From assembly GCA_947179485.1 (NCBI GenBank), contig OX359246.1, positions 57,391,632 through 57,455,631 of the forward strand: a stretch of DNA of 64,000 nucleotides, in the 5' to 3' direction. Source of the DNA: Allacma fusca. Its lineage: Eukaryota; Arthropoda; Collembola; Symphypleona; Sminthuridae. The position numbers were made by a program, and so were the translations under genes. Below the pieces are notes generated by a model that ran no database searches, was not told where the DNA came from, and saw nothing but the letters and a program-made list of their open reading frames with translations. This document shows positions 1 through 15,002 of the stretch, in pieces; position 1 is the first letter of the stretch, and every line of letters begins with the position of its first letter.

Positions 1-1016
1 TATTGGAATCCACTTATATTCTGAAATATATTAACCTTCATTAAAATTTAAGTTATGTTATATTTGAATTCAAATTAAGTAATAACGAGCGATTGTTAGG
101 AAAATATTTTTTATTCTATTTAAGATTCTCAAAATGTCTAGAAGATGCAAGACAAAATGAAAACAATATTGTAATATATAAACAATATATGAAACAATGG
201 GCCATGGACACTTTGGCTGACCCGTGTCAATCGTGCCAAGATATAATTTACATTTATTGAATTCTTAAAATTCCTACTCAGGTTTCTCCAGTCTCAAAAG
301 TTGTCCATACAAAAAATATTTACTATTACAAAATACGAATGCTGTGCTAGCACCCGTGTCACATTTTTTTATCGTCTCATTTGGTTTCCTCGTTTAGATG
401 GTGCTAGGGATAGGGAGCTATGTATATTCACACGAGCATTATGTATTTAGCATCCCCTGGTTTGTACATCTACTTGAGCGTCTATTCTCATCTTGTAGTT
501 TGTTAGACTAGCACTCTAGAAAGGAAAGGCGTTGGGCACTTCGTGAGCGTTCATGGTTGCAGTGATGGCGCACGTACCATGAAGTGATATTAATTATTCC
601 AGTTGTGTTTCATTTTGAGGTTGAACTCAAATAATAAATGTTACTAATTTTTTACAGTATATATATATTATATGAATAATTAATTAGTATAGCATGGTTT
701 TATTCGTTGGTTATATAGTATCGATTTATGGCCATAGCCCCAACAACCTATTGCAATACTATATTCATTTAAAATAGTTCCAGTTACAGATAAATTATTA
801 TCTGTAATAAGTAATCCTTATTATCGGTACAACGCTCTCTGTTATAGCTTTGATTTTGAAATCCTGTATAATAATAATATTTGGAATTTAGTTTTTTTTC
901 ATTTTATTTGTCAAAAACCAGCTAGTACAAAGACATCGGATGCAATTTGAAGGGCAACATTTCCGGAGAGTTTTGAATCATAGTGATTTATTCTTGCTGT
1001 ATTTTTATATGATCAG
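1..1016. other. Intergenic, no gene recognised
   Basis: AT-rich sequence with many stops in every frame. I see no conserved domain, RNA gene or clear repeat here. It precedes the candidate exon at 1017. Confidence 0.5.
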
Positions 1017-1094
1017 GTACATATATCGGGGGTGAAACTTCTGAAGAAGTTGTAGAGATCCTTAATACAGGGAAAAACGTAGTGTTTGCTGATA
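1017..1094 (+). other. Candidate orphan coding exon
   Basis: A 78-base open segment is bounded by an acceptor (gatcag, ending 1016) and a consensus donor (GTAAGT from 1095). Read in phase it gives a peptide containing TYIGGETSEEVVEILNTGKN, followed by VVFADS. Both boundaries are phase 1, so it would be a symmetric exon. The composition is protein-like and faintly recalls the ligand-binding region of arthropod ionotropic receptors, but that is only a guess. No partner exon was found: the opposite-strand desaturase begins only 72 bases downstream. It may be a relic of a lost receptor gene or chance. Confidence 0.3.
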
Positions 1095-1166
1095 GTAAGT
1101 ATACAGTCGTATAACTAATATTATTCTGTGTGTTTTCATTGCTTGATAAAAAGTTTCAGTTAAAAA

Positions 1167-4100
1167 CTATAGGGTCTTTTTACTGGTCCATACAGCTTGC
1201 TCTTGAGTTTTCTGCCTTTGCTCAAGATCATACTGGAAGGAATGGGGCCTGTTACGAGCCAGTTGGTCCAGCATTCCAGTGTGCAACTGACCTTGAGTAA
1301 GGTATATCAGTTGTTCATTGAATTCCTTCACGGTCTCTTCAACAATTGGTTTAATGTGATGTATTTTTGAAATACATATTGCCGGGAACAAATGATGAAG
1401 ATTGTGATCCCCGAATGTGGTCATTATTTGGAATAAATTACGGGAATAATCCTCAATTTTTACACATGTTGCATCCAATACGCATAACCTGTAAAATTTC
1501 CCAATATAATTTCAATTCGAAATCCATGCTGTAACTACAGATTACTTTTGACATAGAATCTGCATCGTCGAAACTTCAAAAACGAATACTGGGATCCACT
1601 ACTGATATACCTGATCCTAATATAATAAAATGCTAATTTTACCCGTAATCTGGGTTCGGTCTCGGTTCATCCCCATCATGGAAACAAATCGGATGGTGAT
1701 GAGCTGCATTTAAACCAGTTGCGGTCACCCAATAAGAGCAAACCATGTGAAGCAGGCACCAGTACCAATACCCAAGCTGTGAAAAATACAAATACACGAA
1801 ATGTTTTACACCCAGGTTGAAAATATTGGTATTCCATATTAAGCACTAACCATAAAGCCTCCATTCGTATACTGTAAAAAATACAGGAGTTCCACCCAAG
1901 GTAAAAGATTTTCAACCCGAAGTTTTTGCTCTCCTTTAAAGACGGACACAATTCTGAAGATATGCACAAAATGAAACCCCAGCGCGTATACAAGATGAAA
2001 ATAAATCTTTGGTTTGAACCGCTGGGTCTGGGATTTCTTCCTATTTGATAAAAACTCCAGGAAAGGATGCAACCATAATATTTCAACGTCCTGTAAAATT
2101 CAGTCAAGTTCTCGCATGAAGACTCTGTCAATTAACACAACAACAATTTTTTAACAAAGGTATCCAGAAACTATGCAACGTCCTCACCAAAGCCGTATTA
2201 GGAAACACGTGATGACTGAAAACATGCTCAATCCTCCACTCATAGTGCGAGGAAAGACTTAGATCGAAATAATACTTCCGCCAGTTGTCTCTAATGTGTA
2301 AGAAGTTATGCGCAGTCGTAGTGCTCATTCCAAGGGCAATGCCTGCCAACAGGATAATCATAGAGGAGTCGCACGTTACCCCCAACCAACAGAGTAGGAA
2401 AACAGTCGTCACCAGGAAGTCTTGCATCAAGCGAATCCCCCATGTTGGACCGGTGCCATTTTGCTATATAAAAGTAATTTAGTAACGATAATCAGATGAA
2501 AAATATACGGACATTTTTATTTGAACACCCTTTTATTTAGGGGCGAAGTGAAACGAAGTTCCCTATTTGTTATCGTGTCGATGTCTGATTGCCTGCTTGC
2601 AGGGCTGGTCATTCGAATCGGAATTAGAATATTTGAATCGGTACTCCTTTGATATAGAATGGTACTCTTAAATTTTGTTGAGAAATACTCTTAAAACTTG
2701 TTTCAAGTATATTTAGTAGCATATTGAGGAAAAAATATCTATTCGAATAGCATTCAAAATGTATTTCAATTAAATTGGAATTTATAGCGGTTATTTGAAT
2801 AAATTGAATTGGAATTTTTATTTCACAAAACAAATACATTCGAATTAGGATTGGAATCTGGTAAGATTAATTGTAAGCGGAATTGTGTCCATATATTTCG
2901 AATGTTCTAGTCCTGTTGCTTGTCCGTCCGCATGATAACTATACTGAATATGAAATTTTTTTGATAAATTTGTTCAGCAATTAAACCTGTGCTACCAAAT
3001 ACATGTAATTATAAGCTGAAATCATCACTGAATTAACACTTTGTAAATTATCGTGTCCGGCGTACTGCCACCTTCACAACTGCCAAAATCACAACTGCCA
3101 CCCGGTGAACTGCCACAAGCACAACTGCCACAATTATTTTTTGCCCCCTCCATAAATACTTGGTTGATAACAACTGCCACAATGCCAACTGCCACATAAC
3201 GAACTGCCACCGGAAGTCATGATAATATGCCATGATAAGTCCCATGATAAAACCAATGCTAAGTCTCATGGTAAAATTAATGTTGTCTCATACTTTCGCA
3301 CTATCTAGTACTCAATATACTTATTTTATTTTTTTTAAATCAAAAAAGGCATTAACACTTAATTTAATTGCAAAATATAATTGGCTATGAGACTTAGCAT
3401 AGTAATTTGCTACGAGACTTAGCATAGTAATTTGCTATGAGACTTAGCATAGTAATTTTGCTATGAGACTTAGCATAGTAATTTGCTATGAGACTTAGCA
3501 TAGTAATTTGCTATGAGACTTAGCATAGTATTCAGCTATGAGACTTAGCATAGTATTTAGCTTTGAGACTTACCATAGTTTAGCTATGAGACTTAGCACA
3601 GAAACATTCATAAAGCTTTTTATATATAAGGGGCAGATGTGGAAGCGGCAATGAGTTATTGTGGCAGTTGTGCAGGTGGCAGTTATTTGTGGCAGTTGTG
3701 CCTGGGGCAGTTCGCCGGGTGGCAGTTGTGATTTTGCAGTTTTGAAGGTGGCAGTACGCCTAGAATCGTAAATTATAGTTCAAATTAAATTAATTTTGCT
3801 AACTTTCATAACAGGTCGAATATTTTTCTTCAGTGTTTTGTAAAATCCATGTTCCTCAAATGTGTAGGGCGAATTTCTGGGATGGGGAGCGTCTTTTACA
3901 TAATATGTCTCTAAAATAGCTTCCACTTTGTCAACTGCAACAACATGTGTATTTTCGACAAGCTCCGTTATATCCATTCCTTGGGTCATTTTGAGCCATT
4001 CGAACCCACCAGGGTGATGAGGAATAAAAGGTTTTAAATTGTACAACTTGTCATGTACCCTCCATAAATTTTTATCGATGTTATCATCTCGGATTTTCCC

Positions 4101-4351
4101 TACAAAAACAGAAACAGAGCTTCTTGATCCCAAAATGTTGTTACTATATATCATATTTTGATTTCAATGTGTTGACTAGTCATTTGAGTCTCACCTCGTA
4201 ACCAGGATTCGGGTGTGCTATACCATCTATCCCTTTTCTCGGATGAACGTAGCAAACGAGGGAAACTGGATTGACCGGACGGGCCAACGTATTTTGCTCT
4301 CGGGTCACCCTCACGCCTGGCCCAGTTCCTCGGGTAGGCTGGGAATCCCAT
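1167..4351 (-). CDS. Cytochrome b5-related fatty acid desaturase family protein
   Basis: Six exons: 4351-4195, 4099-3804, 2463-2188, 2090-1851, 1776-1643, 1488-1167. All junctions are GT-AG with matching phases, giving 1425 nt and 474 aa. Exon 1 starts MGFPAYPRN and ends TPESWLRG. Exon 2 is a cytochrome b5 domain with the haem-binding HPGG core and a second His in ENTHVV. Exons 3-6 form the membrane desaturase domain with histidine clusters HNFLH, HVFSHH, AAHHHP and HNLHH. The order of b5 domain then His boxes, and SWLRGK leading into the b5 domain, matches the insect Cyt-b5-r group rather than front-end delta-5/6 enzymes. The family is an ER-membrane di-iron oxygenase type; its substrate is poorly known. 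Intron 2 (about 1.3 kb) carries the inverted-repeat element at 3044-3775. No break was seen. Confidence 0.88.
3044..3775. mobile_element. Inverted-repeat (MITE-like) element with tandem core
   Basis: The two ends are inverted copies over roughly 85 bases. Both begin TAAATTA or TAATTTA, followed by GGCGTACTGCCACCTTCA and a run of iterated AACTGCCAC units. No target duplication was resolved. The centre holds the tandem array listed separately. The element sits inside intron 2 of the desaturase gene. Small open frames rich in Gly, Cys and Ser across the left arm are products of the AACTGCCAC iteration, not genes. Confidence 0.7.
3383..3600. repeat. Tandem repeat, about 26-bp unit, about 8-9 copies
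   Basis: The unit is close to GCTATGAGACTTAGCATAGT plus AATTT. Successive copies differ by single bases, and the array ends where the right inverted arm begins. Each unit contains a partial palindrome (CTATG / CATAG). Confidence 0.85.
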
Positions 4352-5761
4352 TGTAATGGGACGTTTTTGAAGTAAAAATTTATTTTATTTGGAAAACTAT
4401 TTCTCTACTGTCCGTGTAAATTTGATTCTTGTGTAGAGATGACTTTTCCCATAGTATAATCCAATGTAGATGTTTTCGTAAACAAAACTTTACTGAAGGT
4501 TATTCATCGGTCAGGACAGAAGGCAAGTTTTTGCAATGCACAGAGTTCTAAGCAAAAAAGAACACTGCTTGGCCGAACTGGTTTGTCTGATTTTGTGAGG
4601 ACCTATATGTGCTCCACTGAACTGGGCGACGTTATACATTATATGTTCTTCCCTGAAAGATGAAAATCCCATCAGGAAGAGCATCTTGCAGAGCAAAGAA
4701 TCAAGGTTCACAAGCCTATGCATGATGTACGTTTGACGTTTGGGATCTCTGAATTTAGCAAGCGTAATGTGGATATCAGATTAAAATGTAAATCTGCCTA
4801 CCTTAAAATATTTTATCGTAAGAGTTACCGGACATGGTAAAGGTAATAATTTAATACATTATACTAAATTAAAAGTAAAAATCAGAACGAATAAAAACAT
4901 TTCTGTATATTACAGCATGAGGGTACTGAACAGGAACCCCAAAAGCAAGAAGGTATGAAAGTGTGCTTTATACTCATCATTACCAAAGATGCGGCCAACA
5001 ACCTGTATTTGAGCTTCCAACCATTTATTCTTTGCACGAAATTCAGTCAGGGAAACCCTTTACTGCCGTACGAAGTATAATAGTTATAGCTAGTGTAGAG
5101 TAAGTCCACATATGTATATAATGTACACAAACATAAATGTTGCACGGTGAAAAGCACAATATAATTTCAGAGACTACTTTCCGCTTACGTTACGTATATG
5201 TTCACAATGAATCAGGTGGAAGAATTATACAGTAAGATGTGCAAGTGTTAACTCATTCTCAGTTCCACAACTACTACATATAATGATTGCACTTGTAATG
5301 CTTGCAAATGGCATGTGATTGTCAAACTTACCTTTTCTGACAATAAGCTAATATTTAATAGCTGAAGAAATGCCTTACTTAATTCTCTCTACTTTTAAGT
5401 TATGATTTGAAGGTCCAGTAAAACGTTTGGTCTCTGGAATGAACTGCTGTCGTCAATTTTTAAAATATTCTCCCCGAGTTGGAAGGTATCACCAGGACCA
5501 GTAATTATATAAAATCCTGCTCCTCTCTTTCCGGAAAAAATTGTACTGCATTTGCAGAATGTTTATTTGTGTTCAAGTAAAGTACCGTCAATTCAGCCCT
5601 ATAAGAAAATACTGACCTGCCCATAGAATCTCTGACTCACTAAAAATGAAACTGCTGGAGTAATTAAAATTGATGGAAATTTTTTATTTTCATATTTCTC
5701 TCAAGGTACGCATCACATTTATCCTACTTTCGTTTTTTTAGTTAAATTAGTTTTGCAAAGG
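4352..5761. other. Intergenic, no gene recognised
   Basis: This is the 5' flank of the minus-strand desaturase and presumably holds its promoter. No domain-bearing reading frame, RNA gene or convincing repeat was seen before the hAT-like element at 5762. Confidence 0.5.
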
Positions 5762-6221
5762 CAGAGGTCAGGCTTTTGTAAGTTTCCCTGGATGATAATT
5801 TCTGAATTTCCCTGCTGATTCTTATGTCCCTGTAGGGAGGTCCTCAACGATTTCAAAAATCCCTGCTGAAATAAAGGTCAAACATTTTTCAAAATCCCTG
5901 TTAACAATAATGATACATATCCCTACAATACGTCCAATCCCTGTCAAATAAGGTCAACCAATCTGCAAATCCCTGTTTGTTAACAAATTTTCCTGAAACA
6001 CGACAATAAATTTAAAAATCCCTGCCAAAGAAAAGGTCAGCGAATTTAAAAATCCCTGTTCGCAAAAATGAAACCCTTCCCTGCCAGAAATATTTTGTCC
6101 ATGGGAAGAATCTTCCCGTCTTCCCGCAAAAATGAAACCCTTCCCTTTGCGATTTTCCCTGACAGAAATATTTTGTCCCTGGGAAGAATCGTCCCGTCTT
6201 CCCACAAAAATCCTACCCCTG
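5762..6221. mobile_element. hAT-like non-autonomous element, TCCCTG-iterated
   Basis: The 460-bp element has imperfect terminal inverted repeats: CAGAGGTCAGGCTTTTGT on the left, and on the right end, read in reverse, CAGGGGTAGGATTTTTGT. It is flanked by near-identical 8-bp duplications, TGCAAAGG (5754-5761) and TGCGAAGG (6222-6229). The interior is dominated by repeated AATCCCTG/TTCCCTG motifs. A related but truncated stretch lies at 54310-54480. No transposase is encoded; open frames inside come from the repeats. Confidence 0.75.
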
Positions 6222-6323
6222 TGCGAAGGCAATAAATTTGGGAGTGGTAACTGGTAAAGATCGTTTAATTATCTTCAATTGCTGAGAAGGTATATAAGCG
6301 GAAATGTACTGGTGCGTTACAAG

Positions 6324-7180
6324 CAGAGCTTCTGTTGGGGACAAAATTCTTGTCCCGTCCCCGTCCCGTCCCGTCCCGATATTTTTTCAAAACCTTTGTC
6401 CCCAGTCCCGTCCCGACAATCGGGACACGGTGACAAAAACCATGTCCCCGTCCCGTCCCCAAAAAATTATAAAAACGTTGTCCCCGGTCCCGTCCCGAAA
6501 GTCAGGACATGGGGACAAAAATCTTGTCCCCGTCCCGTCCCCAAATTTTTAAAAAACGTTGTCCCCAGTCCCGTCCCCAAAATTTAAAAAAATATTGTAC
6601 CCGGTCCCGAAAATCGTGGCATGTTAACAAAATTTCTGTGCCGTCCCGATAATTAGTGAAAACAGTTGTCGACATTCTCATACCGAAAATCGGAACATGA
6701 GGAAAATTTCGTACAAAATATATTTGTACCAAAAACATACAAAACACATTTATAGAATCGTGGCTCCAAGATTCTTCCTTAACTTTTTGAGCAACAAGCC
6801 TCATTTTCTACAACCTAAAATCGAATGTCTTACATTCGGTGAAATAGTGTTCACAGAATAGTTTACTCATGAGCATTAAAGCTGAAACGTTATCCTTGTT
6901 CTGCTATGCTTGCTCGTCCCGTCCCGTTATACACACAACCAAAAAGCATGTCCCGTCCCGAATATAATGGGGACAATTGTTTTTGTCCCCGTCCCGTCCC
7001 GAATATAGTGGGGACAATTTGTTTTGTCCCCGTCCCGTCCCTGATATAATGGGGACATTTTTTTTTGTCCCCGTCCCGTCCCGAATACGACATGGGGACA
7101 ATTATTTTGTCCCCGGGGACGCCCCGTCCCGGTCCGTCCAGTGTCCCGACGTCCCGTCCCCGTCCCCGGCAGAAGCTCTG
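6324..7180. mobile_element. hAT-like non-autonomous element, GTCCC-iterated
   Basis: The 857-bp element has termini CAGAGCTTCTG (left) and CAGAAGCTCTG (right), a perfect 11-bp inverted repeat followed by a second GGGGAC match. Flanks are perfect 8-bp target duplications, GTTACAAG at 6316-6323 and 7181-7188. Two GC-rich blocks (6340-6605 and 6910-7165) consist of GTCCCCGTCCCGTCCC-type iterations. The middle (about 6670-6805) is unrelated unique sequence with a second copy near 53812-53960. Gly/Arg/Asp-rich open frames across the blocks are translation of repeats. Confidence 0.9.
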
Positions 7181-7188
7181 GTTACAAG

Positions 7189-7987
7189 CCGCTTAATCCG
7201 TTCCACAGCGCCCATTATTCCTCCAACGTTCCAAGTTAAAGTGAAACTAATGAAGAGTTTACGAAACATTAATCATTTTGTCAAAACCAAAAATGATGGG
7301 AAAGCTAGGGAATCTTCAGTTACTACCTGAGTTGTGCCTACATTTAATAGTACTTAATTCTTAAATCTGGCTCTTTGTGTTTTGTTTTAGTACATAATAA
7401 TGTGATCCAGATATTTCTCGACACATTTTCCCGACAGTATAATGAGATTTTTTTATTTGCGTAATTGCAATCAAAATTAAATTCACACTTCTTTAGTCTA
7501 AACAAAAATTTAATTGAAAGTGAAATTATGGGTTAAAAATATATGCGTAGGGTTTTCTTTAGAAGTTCTCATCAAAATTGTGTACATTATGCATACTATT
7601 ATGTACGAAAACAAAGAATGGTCTTTACTGGAAACATATTTAGCAATGCAGGTGCCATTCACTATCTAAATGTACGTTTGTCAGACAAGTGTGCGAACCG
7701 GACGTAATTATTAATTAGGTGCGAAACCGGCTTCAGGAAAGCTTCCTAGCAATCTTTGCATGTTCCAATTTTTTCCCCCGGGAATCTGGTATTTTCCATT
7801 CCCAAGGATTACAATATTAAATGTCATGTCTCAACTTTCATCACAAGAAGATGCTTTCACATTGTATTCCTAAGTTGATTCGTAGGATATGGTCAGTTCC
7901 AAACTTCCCAAGACTTGGTGCTCTTAAAATAAAGACAAGAATTTATTTTGGTCAGTGTAATATCAACACTCTTAAAATATTGTCAAG
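7189..7987. other. Intergenic, upstream of CRAL-TRIO gene 1
   Basis: No gene recognised. The region presumably carries the promoter of the gene starting at 7988, but no core element stood out. Confidence 0.45.
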
Positions 7988-9242
7988 ATGCGGAGTGCTG
8001 CGCTAGGGAAAGTTTGTTTAGCCAGTTCCTGTGTAATATTGCTAGTTCTTGCTGGTACTGCAGAGATTGCCGACATCACCGCTCCTACTAGTACAGATAA
8101 AGTAAATGGGGACATTTTTAAAGGAAACGTGTCAGAGAATAAGTATCTGACCGAGAGATATTTCGCGAAAGTATTTACATACCTCAGAAACTCACCAGCC
8201 TTCAAAAATGCCACGAAACAAGTAAGCAACAAGGAATTTAAGGGAAAATATCCTTAAGAAATAAACGATACGACTATGCGTTTTTTTTCTTCTGCAGGAC
8301 ATAATAGATCTAGTGACGGAGTTGGAATCATGGGAACCACCAGAGCGTCTGATTCAAAATTTACCCTATTATTTAGCAGGCTACGACTTGGACGATCGAC
8401 CTGGTAACTAATTTTTACACTTGAAAATTTGAATGAGTAATTTCGTATATCAGAGTTTGAATCGGAAATAGTGATACTTACTTACTGTGTATGGTTAGTT
8501 TGGGTAGCAGAAGTTGGGAAGTACGATCTTCGGGCAGAAGTGGAGCTAGGGGAAGAAAATATCCAAGCCTGCCTCAAATATTTATTCTTAGCAGTGCATC
8601 GGATCGTCAAAAGTATCTATGACCGAGACACGCCCGAACGAGAAATCCGAAACGCGGTCTTCATTATCGACCTTGAGGGCTTTGATCTTCTCCAATTTAG
8701 CCACACCAAAAGTACGAATCATTTCAATCCGCAATAGTAAAATCTATTTCTGGGAATCCAATTTCATCATGGTATAATTTCATAGATAAAAATATAATTA
8801 ATAATCGGTGATTTTTATTAAAAGCCATCTCCTTATGCCTTCGTCTTACAAGAGACTACAAGGAAGTTACGCAAGAGTTTATGGGTAATTGCGTCTTCGT
8901 CAATGGTAATTTTGTCAAGCTATTTATACTTATATATGAATATGTATTTATATATTTATGCATATATTATATTTATATTTAAATATGAGTTGACGCATTG
9001 GTCATTGTATCATAACACGTTTTACAATGAATTTTTTTCTCATTTGCACAGTGAATCACATCGGGGAGCTGGCAGCAGCTCTCTTTCGTCCAATATTGGG
9101 GAGTCTAATGGAGAGGATGCAGCTTTTTGGAACAAATAAAGCTAAATGGATCCCACATTTACGCCGAATGCTCCCTGAGAATGTCATACCAGCATGGTAC
9201 GGAGGCAGTAAAGATTTCAAGCCCATTCAAATATATGGATGA
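7988..9242 (+). CDS. Secreted CRAL-TRIO (SEC14-like) protein 1
   Basis: Exons 7988-8221, 8298-8403, 8499-8711, 8825-8905 and 9052-9242; phases 0,1,1,1; 274 aa. Residues 1 to about 27 form a signal peptide (hydrophobic run CVILLVLAGTAE). A short helical segment (YLTERYFAKVFTYLRNSP) follows, then LPYYLAGYDLDDRP and the lipid-binding fold beginning VWVAEVGKYDLR. Exon 3 carries IIDLEGFD, the usual V-x-D-x-x-G-F strand; exon 4 carries RDYKEV; exon 5 carries LFRPILG, GTNKAKW, AWYGG and a C-terminal IQIYG. This matches the SEC14-like end (RPxLG, YGTNK, PxxYGG). The family binds and moves lipids or small hydrophobic molecules. The ligand is unknown, and secretion is predicted from the signal peptide. 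First of five tandem paralogues. Confidence 0.85.
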
Positions 9243-10746
9243 AGATTGAAATGAAATTAATAATTATGAACGTGCCAGTAATTATTACCATCCACATTTG
9301 TAATTTGTAGCTTAACGCTGGTGCATATGTATGCATGTAAGTTCGTCCTCGGAATACGGAAACCATGTAATATAGTAAATGCAATTATTTCATATATCAC
9401 ACAAATAGAGCGTTTCTTATAATTATTGCATTTAATGCACACATTGACTGAACAGGCAAAATTAACTGCAAAAAATTAATTTAGAGGCTGATGAGTGTCA
9501 GGAAAAAATGGATTGAATGAATAATGAACTGAAACAAAAGTTTAATTTTTTGTTGAAAATATCACTTATGACAGTCCCATGTGAGAAAGCTCAGAAATTT
9601 CCAGATGGAGCCACAGACACCAATCCCCTCTCCTAATTCGGAATGAAATTGGAATAATTTAAACACAAATTTCATATTTACGAACTTAAATAGAAGAGAG
9701 TAGGCCCTGCGACGGAACTTCTCATTAAATGCCTGGCATGTAACACCAGTGCAAGAATTTTTTAGCTAGCTTGTTTCTCAATTATTGTATTTCTAACACT
9801 TTTAATAATAACTTGCGCTTTTCCCAGTCATTCCCACACTGAGTATCCAATTTATTGGAATAAAAACTTCAAATGATATTCATTAACGATAATCATCCTC
9901 GCATGATCAACGTGATTCTAAGACAGTTAATTACTGGAATTTTTTACGTAGGACGGAGACACTTGCGTGGGAATTTGCATACTTGGGTTCAGAATCAGAA
10001 ATTCCTATTTCAATAACAGTCTCTAAATATCCTACTCATTTTAGCACCCTAACTGACCCTCAGACATTCAGTTGATTTACATTTTAGTAGTTGGAGAGAG
10101 CTCACAGAACACCGATCATAGAACACGGCCTTTAGGTTCCACTGGCATTAATACAGCATCCTATAAAAACTGAATCAAACAGTACCAATGTATTACGTGT
10201 GAAAGAAATGGACCGCAGTTGCAGGTATTCTCGAATCGGAATTTGTAAATGATAAATACGTAATATTACAATCATCATTCAAAATGAGGTGCATATAGTA
10301 GCTCAATGATTTATTTTATCCTATTCCAACTGCCTTTGTGAATGTTGATGTTGACTGATAGAGATGTGTACAAGTTTAAATAAGTACAGCTATTATTCCT
10401 TTGCGTATAAACAATAAATAATTATTACTACACACAATATGAGGATATGAAATGACTCCTACAGAGCATTTGTTGTCCTGTGACAATCTGTAATATAAAA
10501 AATACTCTACACAAAATGTTCGTTCAAATGTAGACAGTATAACGTATAACCTTCGAGCATATGTTATTTACAATTTATTTGTACATGCATACGTATAAAT
10601 GGTATATATGTATGTATCTGTAATATTATTACAGAAGGAACAAATTCCAATGAGAAAAAAAATTCTCGCCTATCAGTTTGTCTGGATTCATCATCTTTAT
10701 AATAAATTCAAGGAATTTTAATAATTCTAACGAATAATCTGTAACC
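9243..10746. other. Intergenic with a decayed duplicate block
   Basis: No gene recognised. The stretch about 9820-10100 resembles 17280-17560, the upstream region of CRAL-TRIO gene 2; shared landmarks are ATTCATTA followed by AATCATCCTCGC. It may be a duplicated 5' flank from an earlier round of cluster duplication. Confidence 0.4.
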
Positions 10747-11469
10747 ATGAATATAAAAGCACTTGTTCTTTTATTTCTTGCAACGGGTAATTTAGTTTTC
10801 TAAACTTGCTTTAATATTTTTTCATTTAATATTATGGCTTATAATATTATTGTTGTTAAGTTTAATTTTATCCATCTCCCAGTTAAAAATAATTGTTTAA
10901 AAATAATACCCGGAACATTTTTTTTCGTAGAAGCGGCAGTCCGAAAACCTTTAATTTCCTCAAAAGAAGAAGCAGAGTACATTGCCTTAGATACCACCAG
11001 GTCTCTACTCCCTGACCCTATCCTAGTTCAAAAAATAGAGAAAGATGTTGCACTTATTCGTAAACAGTTCCCAGAAGTTGCTAACACCGTCTACCAGGGG
11101 AGGAAGTACACAGGGAAGCTTAAAATAAGTGAATTCTCTAAAGATGTAGAGGACAAAATTAACAGAAGCAAATTTGGTCCAATCGTGAGCGGCAAGGACG
11201 GAGTGATTCAATTCAAGGAGCACTTCAACCCAGATGTTCTTTCCAGAGAAATTAAAAAGCTAACCGGCGTCTCTGCGGATCCTATTTGGATCAGACCCCC
11301 CGATTTTGGAGATATCGAGTACAACAGGGATGATTTGACTTACACCTTTAGAGAAGGCTTAGAAAATTGTAAGCCAAAATGTACAGCCAATAACTACTAC
11401 ATATACCAAATCAATAGCAATGGCCAGATTACTTTTGACGGCGAGCAAGCTACAGATATTGAATATTAA
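10747..11469 (+). CDS. Small secreted protein, function unknown
   Basis: Two exons, 10747-10786 and 10931-11469, joined phase 1 (donor ACGG/GTAATT, acceptor TTCGTAG), give 192 aa. Exon 1 alone encodes a short hydrophobic leader, MNIKALVLLFLAT, typical of a signal peptide that is cut just after the junction near EAAVRKP. I prefer this start to reading exon 2 upstream through the intron. The mature part is charged, with long predicted helices (SSKEEAEYIALDTTRSLLPD onward), a proline-rich turn (DPIWIRPPDFGD) and a single CKPKC pair near the C-terminus. No domain family recognised. It lies between CRAL-TRIO gene 1 and the esterase and shares no sequence with either. Confidence 0.7.
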
Positions 11470-12184
11470 TTACTACACCTTCGAAAGTAAAAATATTTTA
11501 GTTTGTCACTATTCCAAAATACAATTGAAATAAAATGTCAAATTCATATCAAAGGCGTAACCTTCTAATAAGTCTCTCTGTAATTCTCTGAAACTTTTAA
11601 CCTTTTTTCTAACTCAGAGCTTCTATAGTCTCCTCGTTTTCTGGGTTGGACCTTTTTATTTTCCTAAATTTGATTATTTTCACAAATTTCCAAAAAAAGA
11701 TTGATTCACACCCGTTCCAAAAACAAAGCTACATCCCATGATTTCACTATTTTATTTACACACACAAGCAATGTGTGTATGAACAACATAAACTGATAAC
11801 ATTCTACGGATAACACTACACCTTTAAATTATCTATGTATTTGAGAACTTGGTTTCCATATTTTTAGTTTTTCTAAGATCTCAGCCACTGTTTTGAATTT
11901 AAAACAAATTGAACCGTACATACAAACATAAATTTTATGTAATATTATTTAAACAAAAGACAATAAATGGTACCGAAAATCTCTAATAATTGTAAATTCA
12001 ATAAATCACACAATGTAATATAACCACAGACTGAAAAAGTATAGCTGGTTGCACTATGTAAGAATATAAATTCCTGACTAAAACCCGACTAATGAAGAAT
12101 AATAATGAAACAAATCATCGGATCAATTTTAATTTAAGATAACTCTTCGGTGGAAAAGTATTTAAAATCTTCGACATAGCTTAC
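11470..12184. other. Intergenic between convergent genes
   Basis: This holds the 3' ends of the secreted-protein gene (plus) and the esterase (minus). The sequence is AT-rich with no reading frame of interest. Confidence 0.5.

Positions 12185-15002
<2,818 letters not shown>

Noticed and set aside
3025-3269. Cys/Gly/Ser-rich small open frames
   Set aside because: Produced by AACTGCCAC repeats of the inverted-repeat arm, with no start context or homology.
6279-7330. Long overlapping open frames rich in Gly-Arg-Asp-Gly or Pro-Ser-Arg on both strands
   Set aside because: They are translations of the GTCCC iterations inside the hAT-like element; they have no unique sequence and run across its ends.
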